Source of the DNA: Kaistia granuli DSM 23481
GTDB lineage: Bacteria > Pseudomonadota > Alphaproteobacteria > Rhizobiales > Kaistiaceae
NCBI RefSeq assembly: GCF_000380505.1
Contig: NZ_AQYH01000015.1
Coordinates: 1-41,148, forward strand
Direction: 5' to 3'
Length of the DNA: 41,148 bases
The position numbers and the translations under genes were made by a program. Positions 22,269 to 30,628 of this stretch are shown here, piece after piece (the first letter of the stretch is position 1; the number at the start of each line of letters is the position of its first letter). Below the pieces are notes generated by a model that worked only from the letters and a program-made list of their open reading frames with translations, was not told the origin of the DNA and ran no database searches.

Positions 22269-23510
22269 ATGGCAAATACGACCCTTACCGCGGATATCAT
22301 CGCCAAAGAGGCGGTGATGATCCTCGACAACGAACTCGTGCTCGCGAAGAAGGTCTTCCGAGGCTATGAGAGCGAGTTCGACAAGAAGGTGAACGGCTAC
22401 GAGGTCGGCGAAACGATCTCGATCCGCAAGCCGACTGACTTCACCGTCCGCACGAACGCCACCATGGCGGTGCAGGACGTCGTGGAAGGCAAGACAACCA
22501 TCACGGTTGATCAGCGTCGTGGTGTGGATTTCGAGTTCACCTCGCAGGATCTGACGCTCAAGATCGGCGACCTCTCCGAGCGCGTCATCAAGCCGGCCAT
22601 GGTCCAGCTTGCCAACTCGGTCGACACCTTCCTGGCTGGCATGTACGCCTCCGTCCCGAACTGGGTCGGCACGCCGGGTCAGCTCATCAATTCGTTCTCC
22701 GACTTCTATGCCGGCAAGGAACGACTGATGGAATATGCCGTTCCGACCGACAGCTTGGCGTCTGTTCTGTCGCCGGCAGACGAGGCGGCGATGCTCGGCT
22801 CCCAGACCGCGCTATACATCCAGAACGCGGCCTCTGGCGCCTATCGCAATGGCTCGCTCGGGACCATCGGCGGCGTCGACACCAGCATGTCGCAGAACAT
22901 CCTGACCCACACGGTCGGCGTCGCGACGGGCACCCCGCTCGTCAACGGCGGCACGCAGGGTGTCACCTATGATGCAGTGAAGGATACTGGCACGCAGTCG
23001 CTGGTAACCAAGGGCTGGACCAACTCGACGACCGGCATCCTGAAGAAGGGCGACGTCATCACGATTGCCGGTGTCTATGCCGTCAACCCGGTGACCAAGG
23101 CGAAGTTGCCGTTCCTGAAGCAGTTCGTCGTGAAGGCGGATGCTGATTCCGGTGCGTCGACTGGCCCGGCAACGCTGACCATCTCGCCCCCGATCATCGC
23201 GTCGGGTGCGTTCCAGACGGTTTCCGCCGTTCCTGCTGCCGATGCCCCGATCACGGTCATGGGAACGGGTGGCGCCAGCTACCGCCAGAACATGATGTTC
23301 CACAAGAACGCGTTTGCTCTGGTGACCGTGCCGCTCGTCTCGCCCCCGGGCGCAGTCGACGTTGCGCGTCAGTCCTACAAGGGCATCAACGTTCGCGTGA
23401 TCCCTGTCTATGACGGCGTGAACGACAAGAGCGCATGGCGTCTGGACATCCTGTTCGGCGGCCGGGCTATCGACCCCCGCCTCGCCACCCGCCACAGCGG
23501 CAACGCCTGA
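22269..23510 (+). CDS. P22-type major coat protein
   Basis: A protein of 413 residues that begins like the P22 gp5 family (LTADIIAKEAVMILDNELVL, FRGYESEFDK, VGETISIRKPTDFTV). The HK97-like fold should include the N-arm, and the inserted domain probably falls about 225-340, where beta-rich Gly/Thr sequence appears (GTPLVNGGTQGVTYDAV, KKGDVITIAGVYAVNPVTKA). AAAGG lies upstream of ATG 22269. It follows the scaffold. Confidence 0.94.
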   Translation: MANTTLTADIIAKEAVMILDNELVLAKKVFRGYESEFDKKVNGYEVGETISIRKPTDFTVRTNATMAVQDVVEGKTTITVDQRRGVDFEFTSQDLTLKIGDLSERVIKPAMVQLANSVDTFLAGMYASVPNWVGTPGQLINSFSDFYAGKERLMEYAVPTDSLASVLSPADEAAMLGSQTALYIQNAASGAYRNGSLGTIGGVDTSMSQNILTHTVGVATGTPLVNGGTQGVTYDAVKDTGTQSLVTKGWTNSTTGILKKGDVITIAGVYAVNPVTKAKLPFLKQFVVKADADSGASTGPATLTISPPIIASGAFQTVSAVPAADAPITVMGTGGASYRQNMMFHKNAFALVTVPLVSPPGAVDVARQSYKGINVRVIPVYDGVNDKSAWRLDILFGGRAIDPRLATRHSGNA

Positions 23511-23573
23511 TCCTCCTGACGAAGACGGCGGCGGACCTTCGGCCCGCTGCTTCCTCTCGACCAAGGATAGCCC

Positions 23574-23939
23574 ATGAGCACCAGCACCAAGGCCGACCTC
23601 GTCGTAGCGGCCATGCAGAAGGCTGGCCAGCTCGCAACCGGCCAGAGCCCTGCAGCCGACGAGACGGACCACGTCAGCGCAGCAATCGACCGCGTGCTGC
23701 CGGCCCTTGCGCGGCTCAAGGTCGTTTACATCTCGGACGACGACGAGATCGACGACGCGTTCATGGAAGACCTCGCCATCATCGTCGGTGAGGCCATCAT
23801 CAAGACGCGCGATCCTGACGTGGCGCTGATCGAGCGCTCTCAAGAGAGACTGAAGAAGATGCAGGTGCCCCAACCGGCCCGCCGCACACTTCAGACCGAT
23901 CCGTTCTTGCGTCATGCCTTTGGCGGGCGCCGCCACTAA
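23574..23939 (+). CDS. gp4-like head-completion/tail adaptor
   Basis: A protein of 121 residues, helical with a KADLVVAAMQKAGQL start and a basic tail (RRTLQTDPFLRHAFGGRRH). Place and size fit the P22 tail accessory factor gp4 that binds the portal after packaging. Its stop overlaps the gp10-like ATG (TAATG). Known gp4 also has muralytic activity; no catalytic signature is clear here. Confidence 0.72.
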   Translation: MSTSTKADLVVAAMQKAGQLATGQSPAADETDHVSAAIDRVLPALARLKVVYISDDDEIDDAFMEDLAIIVGEAIIKTRDPDVALIERSQERLKKMQVPQPARRTLQTDPFLRHAFGGRRH

Positions 23940-25345
23940 TGGCCAAGATCCTTTTCCCGCAGTCCACCTCTCCCGGCGTCGACAGCCAGGAGGGAGGCGG
24001 ACGGCTGGTCAACGCATATTCGGAGCCGCTCGGGCAGGGCGCGGGCAATGCATTCGTTATCCGCCGCGCCCCTGGCCTCCGGACCTTCGCCGGCTCTGGC
24101 GAGAGCGGCTGCCGTGGCATGACGGTGGTCGACCCCTACCTCTTCGTCGCCTATTCCAACAAGCTGGTGCGTTTCGACAGCACAGGTGTTGGCGCGACGG
24201 TCGGCACGCTGAACGGCGACGACTGGGTCTGCTTCGCCCGCAACAACAAGACGCCGACACCGGACCGCGTGGTAGTGACGGAAGACGCGGTCTACACCTT
24301 CACCGAGACGGCGATTGCCGAGCTGGTCGATGGCGACCTGCCGCAGCCCAACTCGGTCTGCTTCATCGACGGCTTTTTCTTTTTCACAATCGCAGACGGC
24401 CGCTGTTTCGCCTCCGGCATCAACGACGTCACGGTCAACGGCAACGACTACATCCGAGCCGAGGCCAAGCCTGACGGGCTCCTGCGCGGCATTGCGTTCG
24501 ATCGTGAGCTCTATCTTTGCGGTCCCAGCAATATCGAGGTCTGGGCGAACACCGGCAACGCGACGGGCTTCCCGTTCAGCCGCACGACTGTCATTTGGCG
24601 GGGCCTGGCGGGTCGTAAGGCCATAGCAGGCTTCGAGGACGGATTTGCCGCGGCGCTGCTCTGGGTCTCTGACGACAATGGCGTCCATCAACTGGCCGGT
24701 TACGGCACGCAGAAGGTCTCGCCGCCGGAACTCGACCGCTTGATCGAGGCGACCACGAACAAGGATCTGCTTGAGGCGAGTGTTTACGTTGTTGGCGGGC
24801 ATCCCTGCTGGCGGATCACCGGGCCCGGTTTCACCTGGGTCTACGATCTGAGCACGAAGACGTGGCACGAGCGGAAATCCTACCTGACATCCTCGTGGCG
24901 CATAGGCGCCAACAGCGTCCAGGCGTTCGGGAAGTGGCTGACCGGTGACCGGCTGAGCGGCAGCGTCCTCGAAATCACCGAGAGCACCTATCGCGAGGTC
25001 GGCGAGCCGCTGATCTGGGAGGCGGAATCCTACGCGATGGGTGACTTCCCGGCGCGCTTCCGTGTCCCCCGGGCTGAGTTCAATTTTGTGCGCGGCACGG
25101 GCATTGCGAACGGTGAAGACCCGATCGAGCGCCAGCCGCAGGTCGCGATTTCGTGGACCGATGACGGCGGGGACAACTACACGACGCCGCTTCTTCGTGA
25201 GCTGGGCGCGCAGCAGATCCAGAAATACCCGGTCGCGATCAACGGCTGCGGCGTGACGAACACCATTGGCCGCCGTTGGCGCCTGACTGTGGCCGACCCG
25301 GTCTATGTGGGTCTCCTCGGTGGGGACATGGGCGTCATGCGATGA
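23939..25345 (+). CDS. P22 gp10-like DNA-stabilisation/tail hub protein
   Basis: The product of 468 residues is beta-rich with repeated aromatic, Gly and Asp turns (SRTTVIWRGLAGRKAIAGFE, GGHPCWRITGPGFTWVYDLS). It matches the P22 gp10 family that plugs the portal channel and carries the spike or needle. An early RRAPGLRTFAGSG block and the C-terminal VAISWTDDGGDNYT are typical of that family. The gene immediately follows gp4-like, as in P22. Confidence 0.87.
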   Translation: MAKILFPQSTSPGVDSQEGGGRLVNAYSEPLGQGAGNAFVIRRAPGLRTFAGSGESGCRGMTVVDPYLFVAYSNKLVRFDSTGVGATVGTLNGDDWVCFARNNKTPTPDRVVVTEDAVYTFTETAIAELVDGDLPQPNSVCFIDGFFFFTIADGRCFASGINDVTVNGNDYIRAEAKPDGLLRGIAFDRELYLCGPSNIEVWANTGNATGFPFSRTTVIWRGLAGRKAIAGFEDGFAAALLWVSDDNGVHQLAGYGTQKVSPPELDRLIEATTNKDLLEASVYVVGGHPCWRITGPGFTWVYDLSTKTWHERKSYLTSSWRIGANSVQAFGKWLTGDRLSGSVLEITESTYREVGEPLIWEAESYAMGDFPARFRVPRAEFNFVRGTGIANGEDPIERQPQVAISWTDDGGDNYTTPLLRELGAQQIQKYPVAINGCGVTNTIGRRWRLTVADPVYVGLLGGDMGVMR

Positions 25346-25578
25346 GCCGAACTTGGCCAACGCTCCCGCCGCTTCCGGGCCCGAATATCCCGGTGATCGA
25401 CCCGGCCACCGGCACAATGACACGCGACTGGTACCGGTATTGGACCGTCGCAGACCCCATCCTTCGCGGCGTTCTCGCCCTCTCAATCAATGATCTCTCC
25501 GACATCGACGCAGCGACGCCCGCCAATGGCGACGTTCTGACGTTCGTTTCGGCCGATAGCCGCTGGAAAGGCATCTGA
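25342..25578 (+). CDS. Small tail-associated protein
   Basis: A protein of 78 residues (MSRTWPTLPPLPGPNIPVID, PATGTMTRDWYRYW), a short motif found in many phage tail and fibre genes. It probably attaches to the tail. ATG 25342 overlaps the previous stop (ATGA). No catalytic motif. A tail-needle (gp26) homologue was not found here. Confidence 0.65.
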   Translation: MSRTWPTLPPLPGPNIPVIDPATGTMTRDWYRYWTVADPILRGVLALSINDLSDIDAATPANGDVLTFVSADSRWKGI

Positions 25579-25579
25579 C

Positions 25580-26233
25580 ATGGGCTTGAAAGACTTGTTC
25601 TCAGACAAGAACGAGGAGAAGGCCGCCCAGGCGCTCAAGGACGGCTATGGCAACGCCAAGAACGAGGCATATGGTCAGATCGATACTGGTGTTTCCAACG
25701 CCAATGCCGACTACACGAAAGCGCTCGGGCTCTACGCACCGCTATCCGACACCTACAACCGTGGCTCGTCGCTCTATGCTGATGCCCTCGGCCTGAATGG
25801 TGCAGACGGCAACGGTAGAGCGGCCGGCGCCTATCAGACCGGCCCCGGCTATCAGTTCGCCACCGACCAGGCCATCCAAGCGCTGGAAAGGCGGGCAGGA
25901 GCGCAGGGGCGCCTTGGTTCGGGGCAGACTGGCCTCGACACGCTGAGCGCCGTCTATGGGCTTGCAGATCAGGATTACGGCAATTGGCTCGAGCGTCTGA
26001 GCGGCTACGACGGCAAGGCGCTGGGCGCCGCCGACAGCCAGGCGGGCCTCTACGGCGCCAAGGCGGGCATGGGCTACGACGCTGGCGTGACGAAGGCCGG
26101 GTATGGCTGGAACGCCGCCACAGGCGCTGCAGGCGCACAGTCCGACTTCCTGAAGGGCAAGGACCAGACCGGCGCCAACATCATCGGGACCGCGCTCGGG
26201 GGCATCTCCGCCGCCAAGAAGATTTTCGGGTAG
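25580..26233 (+). CDS. Gly/Ala-rich probable ejection protein
   Basis: A protein of 217 residues, rich in Gly, Ala, Asp and Tyr (YDGKALGAADSQAGLYGAKA). A helical GYQFATDQAIQALERRAG region is followed by a C-terminal hydrophobic IIGTALGGISAAKKIFG. It occupies the position of P22 gp7, and such low-complexity proteins are ejected to build a conduit across the envelope. The function is inferred from order and composition. Confidence 0.62.
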   Translation: MGLKDLFSDKNEEKAAQALKDGYGNAKNEAYGQIDTGVSNANADYTKALGLYAPLSDTYNRGSSLYADALGLNGADGNGRAAGAYQTGPGYQFATDQAIQALERRAGAQGRLGSGQTGLDTLSAVYGLADQDYGNWLERLSGYDGKALGAADSQAGLYGAKAGMGYDAGVTKAGYGWNAATGAAGAQSDFLKGKDQTGANIIGTALGGISAAKKIFG

Positions 26234-26245
26234 AGGAGCCGGACC

Positions 26246-27181
26246 ATGGCCGACTACAGCCGACAGCTTTTCGATATGTTCAGCGGGGTGGGCGATAGCT
26301 TCGTCGACTCCCGTAAGGAAAAGCGGTCCAACATGGAGAGCGATCGAAATTTCTCGGCGCAACAGGACCAGTTCGACTGGCGGAAGCAAACCGATCAGCG
26401 GGATTTCGACCGCGGAGTCGTGACGTCTGACCGCTCGTACAATCGTGGCATCTTCGAGAGTGACCGTGGTTACGGCCTGCAGGAGCGCAATTTCAACCGA
26501 GGCGCCTTCGAATCCGATCGGAACTACGACCTCGCAAGGAGGGCGTCGGAACGAAGAGACATCCAGCCCCTCGTCAATTCGAAGACAGGCATCTACGACC
26601 CGAACACGCGAGAGTGGATCCAGCCGCCGCCGGCCTCTGGCCCGAATGGCTCAGTCAGCCTCGACAATGAGAGCTTTGACAATATCTCCGGCGTGCGGAA
26701 AGAGGTTCAGGCCCTCCCGTCCTATAAAAACTTCGCGCAGGCTCTCCCCATCTATCGGTCGATGGTCGAGACAGCTGGCCGCGACAGCAAGGCTTCCGAC
26801 CTCAATCTCGTCTACGGCCTCGGGAAAATCATGGACCCGACCTCTGTCGTTCGAGAGGGCGAAATGGTCATGGTCAACAAGACATCGTCATTGCCCGATT
26901 GGCTCCGCGGCGCGATCAACCAGTTGAACGGTGGCGCTACCCTGAGTCCCGCCACCCGAGATGCGCTGCTCCAAGAGGCCCAGGGTCGGATACAGGGCTA
27001 CAAGACCGCTTTCGACCAGGACGCCGGCCAGTACCAGGGCATCGCTCAGCGATACAATATCAACGAGCAAGACATCATCCCGAGCTTTGGGGACGTCCCC
27101 AAATGGTCCGGTATGCCGGGGCAGCAGGGTGGTCAATGGAACGATCTCGGTGGCGGCGTGAAGATGCGACAGGTGAAGTAA
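26246..27181 (+). CDS. Repeat-bearing internal virion protein
   Basis: A protein of 311 residues. The region about 30-105 consists of imperfect repeats with the core R-x-F/Y-x-R-G-x-F-x-S-D-R-x-Y (for example FDRGVVTSDRSYNRGIFESD). The rest is helical. It lies between two ejection-type genes and is probably ejected with the DNA (gp20 position). The stop overlaps the next start (TAATG). Confidence 0.6.
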   Translation: MADYSRQLFDMFSGVGDSFVDSRKEKRSNMESDRNFSAQQDQFDWRKQTDQRDFDRGVVTSDRSYNRGIFESDRGYGLQERNFNRGAFESDRNYDLARRASERRDIQPLVNSKTGIYDPNTREWIQPPPASGPNGSVSLDNESFDNISGVRKEVQALPSYKNFAQALPIYRSMVETAGRDSKASDLNLVYGLGKIMDPTSVVREGEMVMVNKTSSLPDWLRGAINQLNGGATLSPATRDALLQEAQGRIQGYKTAFDQDAGQYQGIAQRYNINEQDIIPSFGDVPKWSGMPGQQGGQWNDLGGGVKMRQVK

Positions 27182-29100
27182 TGGGCACCTTTCAGTTCGA
27201 AACGGAAGACGGGCGCTCTTTTGAAATCGAGGCGCCGGATGCCCAGACCGCAACGGCCGCATTTCACAAGAACGTGCCGGCCGCACAGTCGCAACCCAGC
27301 ACCGCCGAATCCGCAATTCGCGGAATGGGCGACATGGGTTTCCTGGGCTTTGCTGACGAGGCGACCGCAGGCATCAAGACCGGCTTCGGACTGCTCGGTG
27401 ACTACGGCAAGGAGCTGCAGGCCCAGCGCCAGGCGAAAGCGGCGGCCGAACAGGCGCACCCGTATGCCTTCATGGGCGGGCAGCTGGCTGGTGCCATCCC
27501 GGCATCGGTGCTGCCTATCGGCGCTGCGGCGCGTGGGACAACGATGCTCGGGCAGATGGCCCGCGGCGCGATCGGCGGCGCTGTACAGGGCGGGGCATAT
27601 GGCTTCGGCTCGGGCGAGGGTGGTGCTGAGAACAGGCTCGATGAGGGCATGAAGGGTGCTGGCATAGGTCTCGCGGCAGGCGCAGCCGCGCCGGTTGTGG
27701 GGCGGCTCGCTGGCGCCGGCCTCAGCAAGGTCATGGGCCGCGGGGGAGAAAAGGCCACGCAGCAGGTCTCCCGCGCGTTGCAGTCCGATTCCGTAGACCC
27801 GGCGGCTCTCGCTAATATGGCCCCCGACGAAATGATTGCCGACCTCGGGCCGAACCTTCAGCAGATGGCATCGGTGCAGGCAGCATCGCCGGGGCCGGGG
27901 CGTCAGGTCGTGCGCGAGGCGATGGCGGCCCGACAAGCTGGCGCCGGGCAGCGTACGCAAGACGCCGTCGACCATGCCCTAGGCCCGCGCACGAACGTCG
28001 TTCAATCCGCTGACCAGATCGCTGCGGACCGCGCCAGCACCGCCGCGCCACTTTATCAGCAGGCATATGCCGCGCCGGTTCAGGTGACACAGCCAATTCA
28101 GGAGATCCTTGCGACCCCGACCGGGCGTGCGGCTCTGGCAAAGGCAAAGCGCCTGGCCGCTGACGAACGAGCTCCTATTGATGTCAACAACCTCGATACC
28201 CGCGCGCTCGACTATGTGAAGCGCGGGCTCGACGACGTTGCCGGGGCGCTTGCGCGCGGCGGTCGACGCGAGCAGTTGCGCGCCGTTAACGACATGCGGA
28301 CAACACTTCTCGGTGAGATGGACCAGATGAACCCGGCTTATGCGCAGGCGCGCGCCGCGTACGCTGGTCCCTCCGGCGTTCTCGATGCCATGGACGCGGG
28401 CAAGAGCGTGTTCCAGCGTTCCTTGAGCCCGGACGAGTTGCGCAAGGAGATCGCGGCGCTCGGCCAGGCGGAGCGCTCGGCATTCCAGGAAGGCGCGCGC
28501 TCGCAGATCGAAGAGATCATGGCAACGGCCCGGAACGATGCTGGGGCGGCTGCCCGAGAACTGGCCGAAAAGGGCTGGAACCGCGAGAAGCTGAGGATCT
28601 TGGTCGGAAGCAAAGCCGACAACCTGATCGGCGCGCTTGAGAAAGAGAAGCGTTACGCCGGGACCGCAAACCGCACGCTGAACAACTCTGAAACAGCAAC
28701 GCGCGTTGCTGGAATGGGCGATTTGGCTAAACAGACCGGCGGGATACGACAGGCGTACGAGTCCGGCGGGTTCCTGGGTCTGCTCCGTGCTGGCGGGCTG
28801 AAAGCCGTTGAGGGCCTTATAAAGGGATCCTCCGATGAAGAGATGCGGGCCATTGGGGAGCAGATCGCTCGCCAGCTGACCGCGACGGGCTCGGACCGCA
28901 CTGCGGTACTCGCCGCGCTACAACGTGTTCAACGATCCAATACCAAGAACAAGGCCGTTGCAGATAAGGCCGGCTATCTGCTGTCGCTGACGGCAAACGC
29001 AGGTGGCCAGACGGCGGGGCAGCAGATTGCGCCACGCCAGCCCCTACGGGTCGATGTCAACCGACCGGCCAATTTTGCCGATGTGCTTGAGTCTCGGTGA
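27181..29100 (+). CDS. Large ejection/internal virion protein
   Basis: The product of 639 residues begins MGTFQFETEDGRSFEIEAPD. It then has a Gly/Ala-rich hydrophobic zone (about 95-185: AGAIPASVLPIGAAARG, AIGGAVQGGAYGFG, GIGLAAGAAAPVVG) of glycine-zipper type that could insert in a membrane. Long helices (about 185-560) follow. This matches large DNA-ejection proteins (P22 gp16 place). The start at 27181 is fixed by the TAATG overlap; the frame is open upstream. Confidence 0.75.
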   Translation: MGTFQFETEDGRSFEIEAPDAQTATAAFHKNVPAAQSQPSTAESAIRGMGDMGFLGFADEATAGIKTGFGLLGDYGKELQAQRQAKAAAEQAHPYAFMGGQLAGAIPASVLPIGAAARGTTMLGQMARGAIGGAVQGGAYGFGSGEGGAENRLDEGMKGAGIGLAAGAAAPVVGRLAGAGLSKVMGRGGEKATQQVSRALQSDSVDPAALANMAPDEMIADLGPNLQQMASVQAASPGPGRQVVREAMAARQAGAGQRTQDAVDHALGPRTNVVQSADQIAADRASTAAPLYQQAYAAPVQVTQPIQEILATPTGRAALAKAKRLAADERAPIDVNNLDTRALDYVKRGLDDVAGALARGGRREQLRAVNDMRTTLLGEMDQMNPAYAQARAAYAGPSGVLDAMDAGKSVFQRSLSPDELRKEIAALGQAERSAFQEGARSQIEEIMATARNDAGAAARELAEKGWNREKLRILVGSKADNLIGALEKEKRYAGTANRTLNNSETATRVAGMGDLAKQTGGIRQAYESGGFLGLLRAGGLKAVEGLIKGSSDEEMRAIGEQIARQLTATGSDRTAVLAALQRVQRSNTKNKAVADKAGYLLSLTANAGGQTAGQQIAPRQPLRVDVNRPANFADVLESR

Positions 29101-29283
29101 GCCATAGCGCTCGCAGAGCAACCAACCGACAGCTAGGCCAAAACCCAACCCGGTGAGCCCGTAGACAGCCTTGATTGGCAAGCGGTCGACACCCCAGTTC
29201 AACCCCCACACGATGCCGATCATCACCAAAATCGTGATGATTGAGGCGAGGACTTTTCCAAGCGGGGATAGGTCGGGCAGCAT
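29044..29283 (-). CDS. Two-pass membrane protein (79 aa)
   Basis: Two hydrophobic segments (VLASIITILVMIGIVWGLNW and VYGLTGLGFGLAVGWLLC) with a basic C-terminus. The gene is antisense to the last 57 bases of the ejection gene, so the two converge. TGATG couples it to the upstream small gene. It is the last gene of the reversed cassette. A role in blocking superinfection is possible but unproven. Confidence 0.55.
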   Translation of the reverse strand: MLPDLSPLGKVLASIITILVMIGIVWGLNWGVDRLPIKAVYGLTGLGFGLAVGWLLCERYGSPRLKHIGKIGRSVDIDP

Positions 29284-29474
29284 CAGTTGCAGTGCCTCCT
29301 AAGCTTCTCGATAGCCCTGTTTTTCGACAACATGTAGTCGTCGACCCAGACATCGAAACTCATTCGGCTCGATAGGTTGTAAACGGGGACCATCCCGTAT
29401 CCTTCGATCTCGCCAACCAGTTCGTCGCCCTCATCGGGGCCAAAGCCCATTGCCTGCAAGAGCGATAGCCCCAT
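29283..29474 (-). CDS. Small hypothetical protein (63 aa)
   Basis: The acidic N-terminal half (GFGPDEGDELVGEIEGYG) leads to an aromatic middle (FDVWVDDYML) and basic end. It overlaps the upstream membrane-protein gene by 44 bases in a different frame. The ribosome-binding site is weak, so expression may depend on coupling. Unknown function. Confidence 0.45.
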   Translation of the reverse strand: MGLSLLQAMGFGPDEGDELVGEIEGYGMVPVYNLSSRMSFDVWVDDYMLSKNRAIEKLRRHCN

Positions 29475-29655
29475 AGGGGTCTCGACCAGGCGGTGGCTCT
29501 ACGGCAGCTGTTGACGAATTTTGCGGCTGGTGTCGAAGGCCGCGAAGCTGGTCGCCCACCCAACGCGATGCCGGCCCTGCAATATAGATAGCGACAAGCG
29601 CCACCAGCCCGAAGGCGATGGCCTTTACGTACCAAGGATCGTGGTCAGCTGACAT
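29431..29655 (-). CDS. Single-pass membrane protein (74 aa)
   Basis: The N-terminal transmembrane helix (VKAIAFGLVALVAIYIAGPA) is followed by a soluble Arg/Pro/Gln-rich tail. AGGA lies seven bases before ATG 29655. It sits eight bases after the Rap1a-like gene, in one transcription unit. Function unknown. Confidence 0.52.
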   Translation of the reverse strand: MSADHDPWYVKAIAFGLVALVAIYIAGPASRWVGDQLRGLRHQPQNSSTAAVEPPPGRDPYGAIALAGNGLWPR

Positions 29656-29663
29656 TCAGTATC

Positions 29664-30002
29664 CTACTTGCAGGGCCAAGCCTGTTGAACTGAGCGGAAG
29701 ACAAGAAGCGCTGCGAGAAGGTTTCGATCTTTTGGGTTTTCACGAAGGTCTCGGCAAACGACGTCGCGGAGCTGTTTGCCCGTCACGGTCGGTGGGATGC
29801 AAAATGTGCCTTCGTTCATAGCGAGCGCTAGCGCGTCAACCGCCCCCTGCATGTATCCGACGCCGAAGTTAATCTGAGCCTCGCACTGGTCATAGAGCTT
29901 ATTGCCATCCTGCCAATACGCCGATGCTGAACTTGCCGTCATGATCGCGAAGAACGCGACCAAGGCGAGAACTTTACCGTACCAAGGAAGGTCTGAGAAC
30001 AT
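29664..30002 (-). CDS. Exported Rap1a/Tai-like protein
   Basis: A product of 112 residues with a signal peptide (WYGKVLALVAFFAIMTASSA, cleaved near residue 28) and a mature domain containing FGVGYMQGAVDAL, FCIPPTVTGKQLRDVV and LLAALLVFRSVQQAWPC. This resembles the Rap1a/Tai family of periplasmic immunity proteins, known as antidotes to type VI effectors and also common in phages. The prophage might protect the lysogen. The ATG shares a CATG palindrome with the plus-strand start at 30001. Confidence 0.7.
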   Translation of the reverse strand: MFSDLPWYGKVLALVAFFAIMTASSASAYWQDGNKLYDQCEAQINFGVGYMQGAVDALALAMNEGTFCIPPTVTGKQLRDVVCRDLRENPKDRNLLAALLVFRSVQQAWPCK

Positions 30003-30201
30003 GAGCCCCGACGAAGAAATTCGGTTTGAGTGTCTGAAACTGGCCCTCTCCGAGCATCATCCTCAATTTGACGCCGTGGAGAGAGCCAGGAAGTTTTTGG
30101 AATTCGTCTCGCCTACTTCTTTGCCGGTCGAAACCCGGTCGCAGCGACAAGACATTCCGCATATGTGTCTAGTATGTATGCCCTGTCTCGGGTCTGCGTA
30201 G
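30001..30201 (+). CDS. Small EIRFECLKLA-type phage protein, possibly truncated
   Basis: A product of 66 residues with AAGGAAGG nine bases upstream. The first 40 residues (MSPDEEIRFECLKLALSEHH, VERARKFLEFV) match a small phage family whose members are about 45-70 residues long. From about 30113 its codons are antisense to the opposite-strand gene, so the tail may be read-through of a shortened original. Divergent from the Rap1a-like gene. Confidence 0.5.
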   Translation: MSPDEEIRFECLKLALSEHHPQFDAVERARKFLEFVSPTSLPVETRSQRQDIPHMCLVCMPCLGSA

Positions 30202-30298
30202 AGTTGCTTTCCGCATTTCGGATATCGATAAACAGCTTGTACGCAACGCCTTCTGGCGAGTTCTCGCCAATATGAACCACTGCTGGTTTGTCAGCCAT
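30113..30298 (-). CDS. Conserved small hypothetical protein (61 aa)
   Basis: A protein of 61 residues (VVHIGENSPEGVAYKLFIDI, DTYAECLVAATGFRPAKK). A strong GGGAGGGG lies just before ATG 30298. The amphipathic fold has no known motif. It looks like a small cytoplasmic phage protein. Its 3' end overlaps the opposite-strand gene. Confidence 0.58.
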   Translation of the reverse strand: MADKPAVVHIGENSPEGVAYKLFIDIRNAESNSTQTRDRAYILDTYAECLVAATGFRPAKK

Positions 30299-30373
30299 AT
30301 GCCCCTCCCAGGTTGCGGGGAGAGCATGCCCTAGCGCTATTCGCGAGTCGAGGGTGGCCTACCGCCCCTGATG

Positions 30374-30520
30374 TCACTTACCGCCGGGGCGAACCGTTGA
30401 AGCCCGGTCACCGCAGCGCGATCCGTCCGACGCGCGGTCGGTCGTATAGGTGCAGTTGCCAGCCAAGGCCGCGCTAACGCCCATCACGCTCAAAACGAGC
30501 GTCAGTACCAAAGTCTTCAT
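30374..30520 (-). CDS. Small secreted protein (48 aa)
   Basis: A signal peptide (KTLVLTLVLSVMGVSAALA) is followed by a short mature part with two cysteines and Arg/Asp/Gly residues (TDRASDGSRCGDRAST). GGGGGAGAG precedes ATG 30520. Similar short exported proteins occur in Rhizobiales genomes, as I recall. It would be periplasmic. The long frame continuing upstream to 32005 is only a shadow of the collar and fibre genes. Confidence 0.62.
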   Translation of the reverse strand: MKTLVLTLVLSVMGVSAALAGNCTYTTDRASDGSRCGDRASTVRPGGK

Positions 30521-30591
30521 GATCTCTCCCCCAGCCGCCTGACCGGCGGACGCGAGATTCTGCCCCAAACACAACCAAAAGTCACCACAGG

Positions 30592-30618
30592 CCGCCCTCC
30601 GAGGCGGTCTTTTCATTT
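30592..30618 (+). terminator. Short hairpin before the collar gene
   Basis: CCGCC-ctccga-GGCGG followed by TCTTTTCATTTT. A 5-bp stem with a T-rich tail gives weak to moderate termination of rightward transcription just before the tail-collar gene, which would then need its own promoter or read-through. Confidence 0.45.
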
Positions 30619-30628
30619 TGAGGTACTC

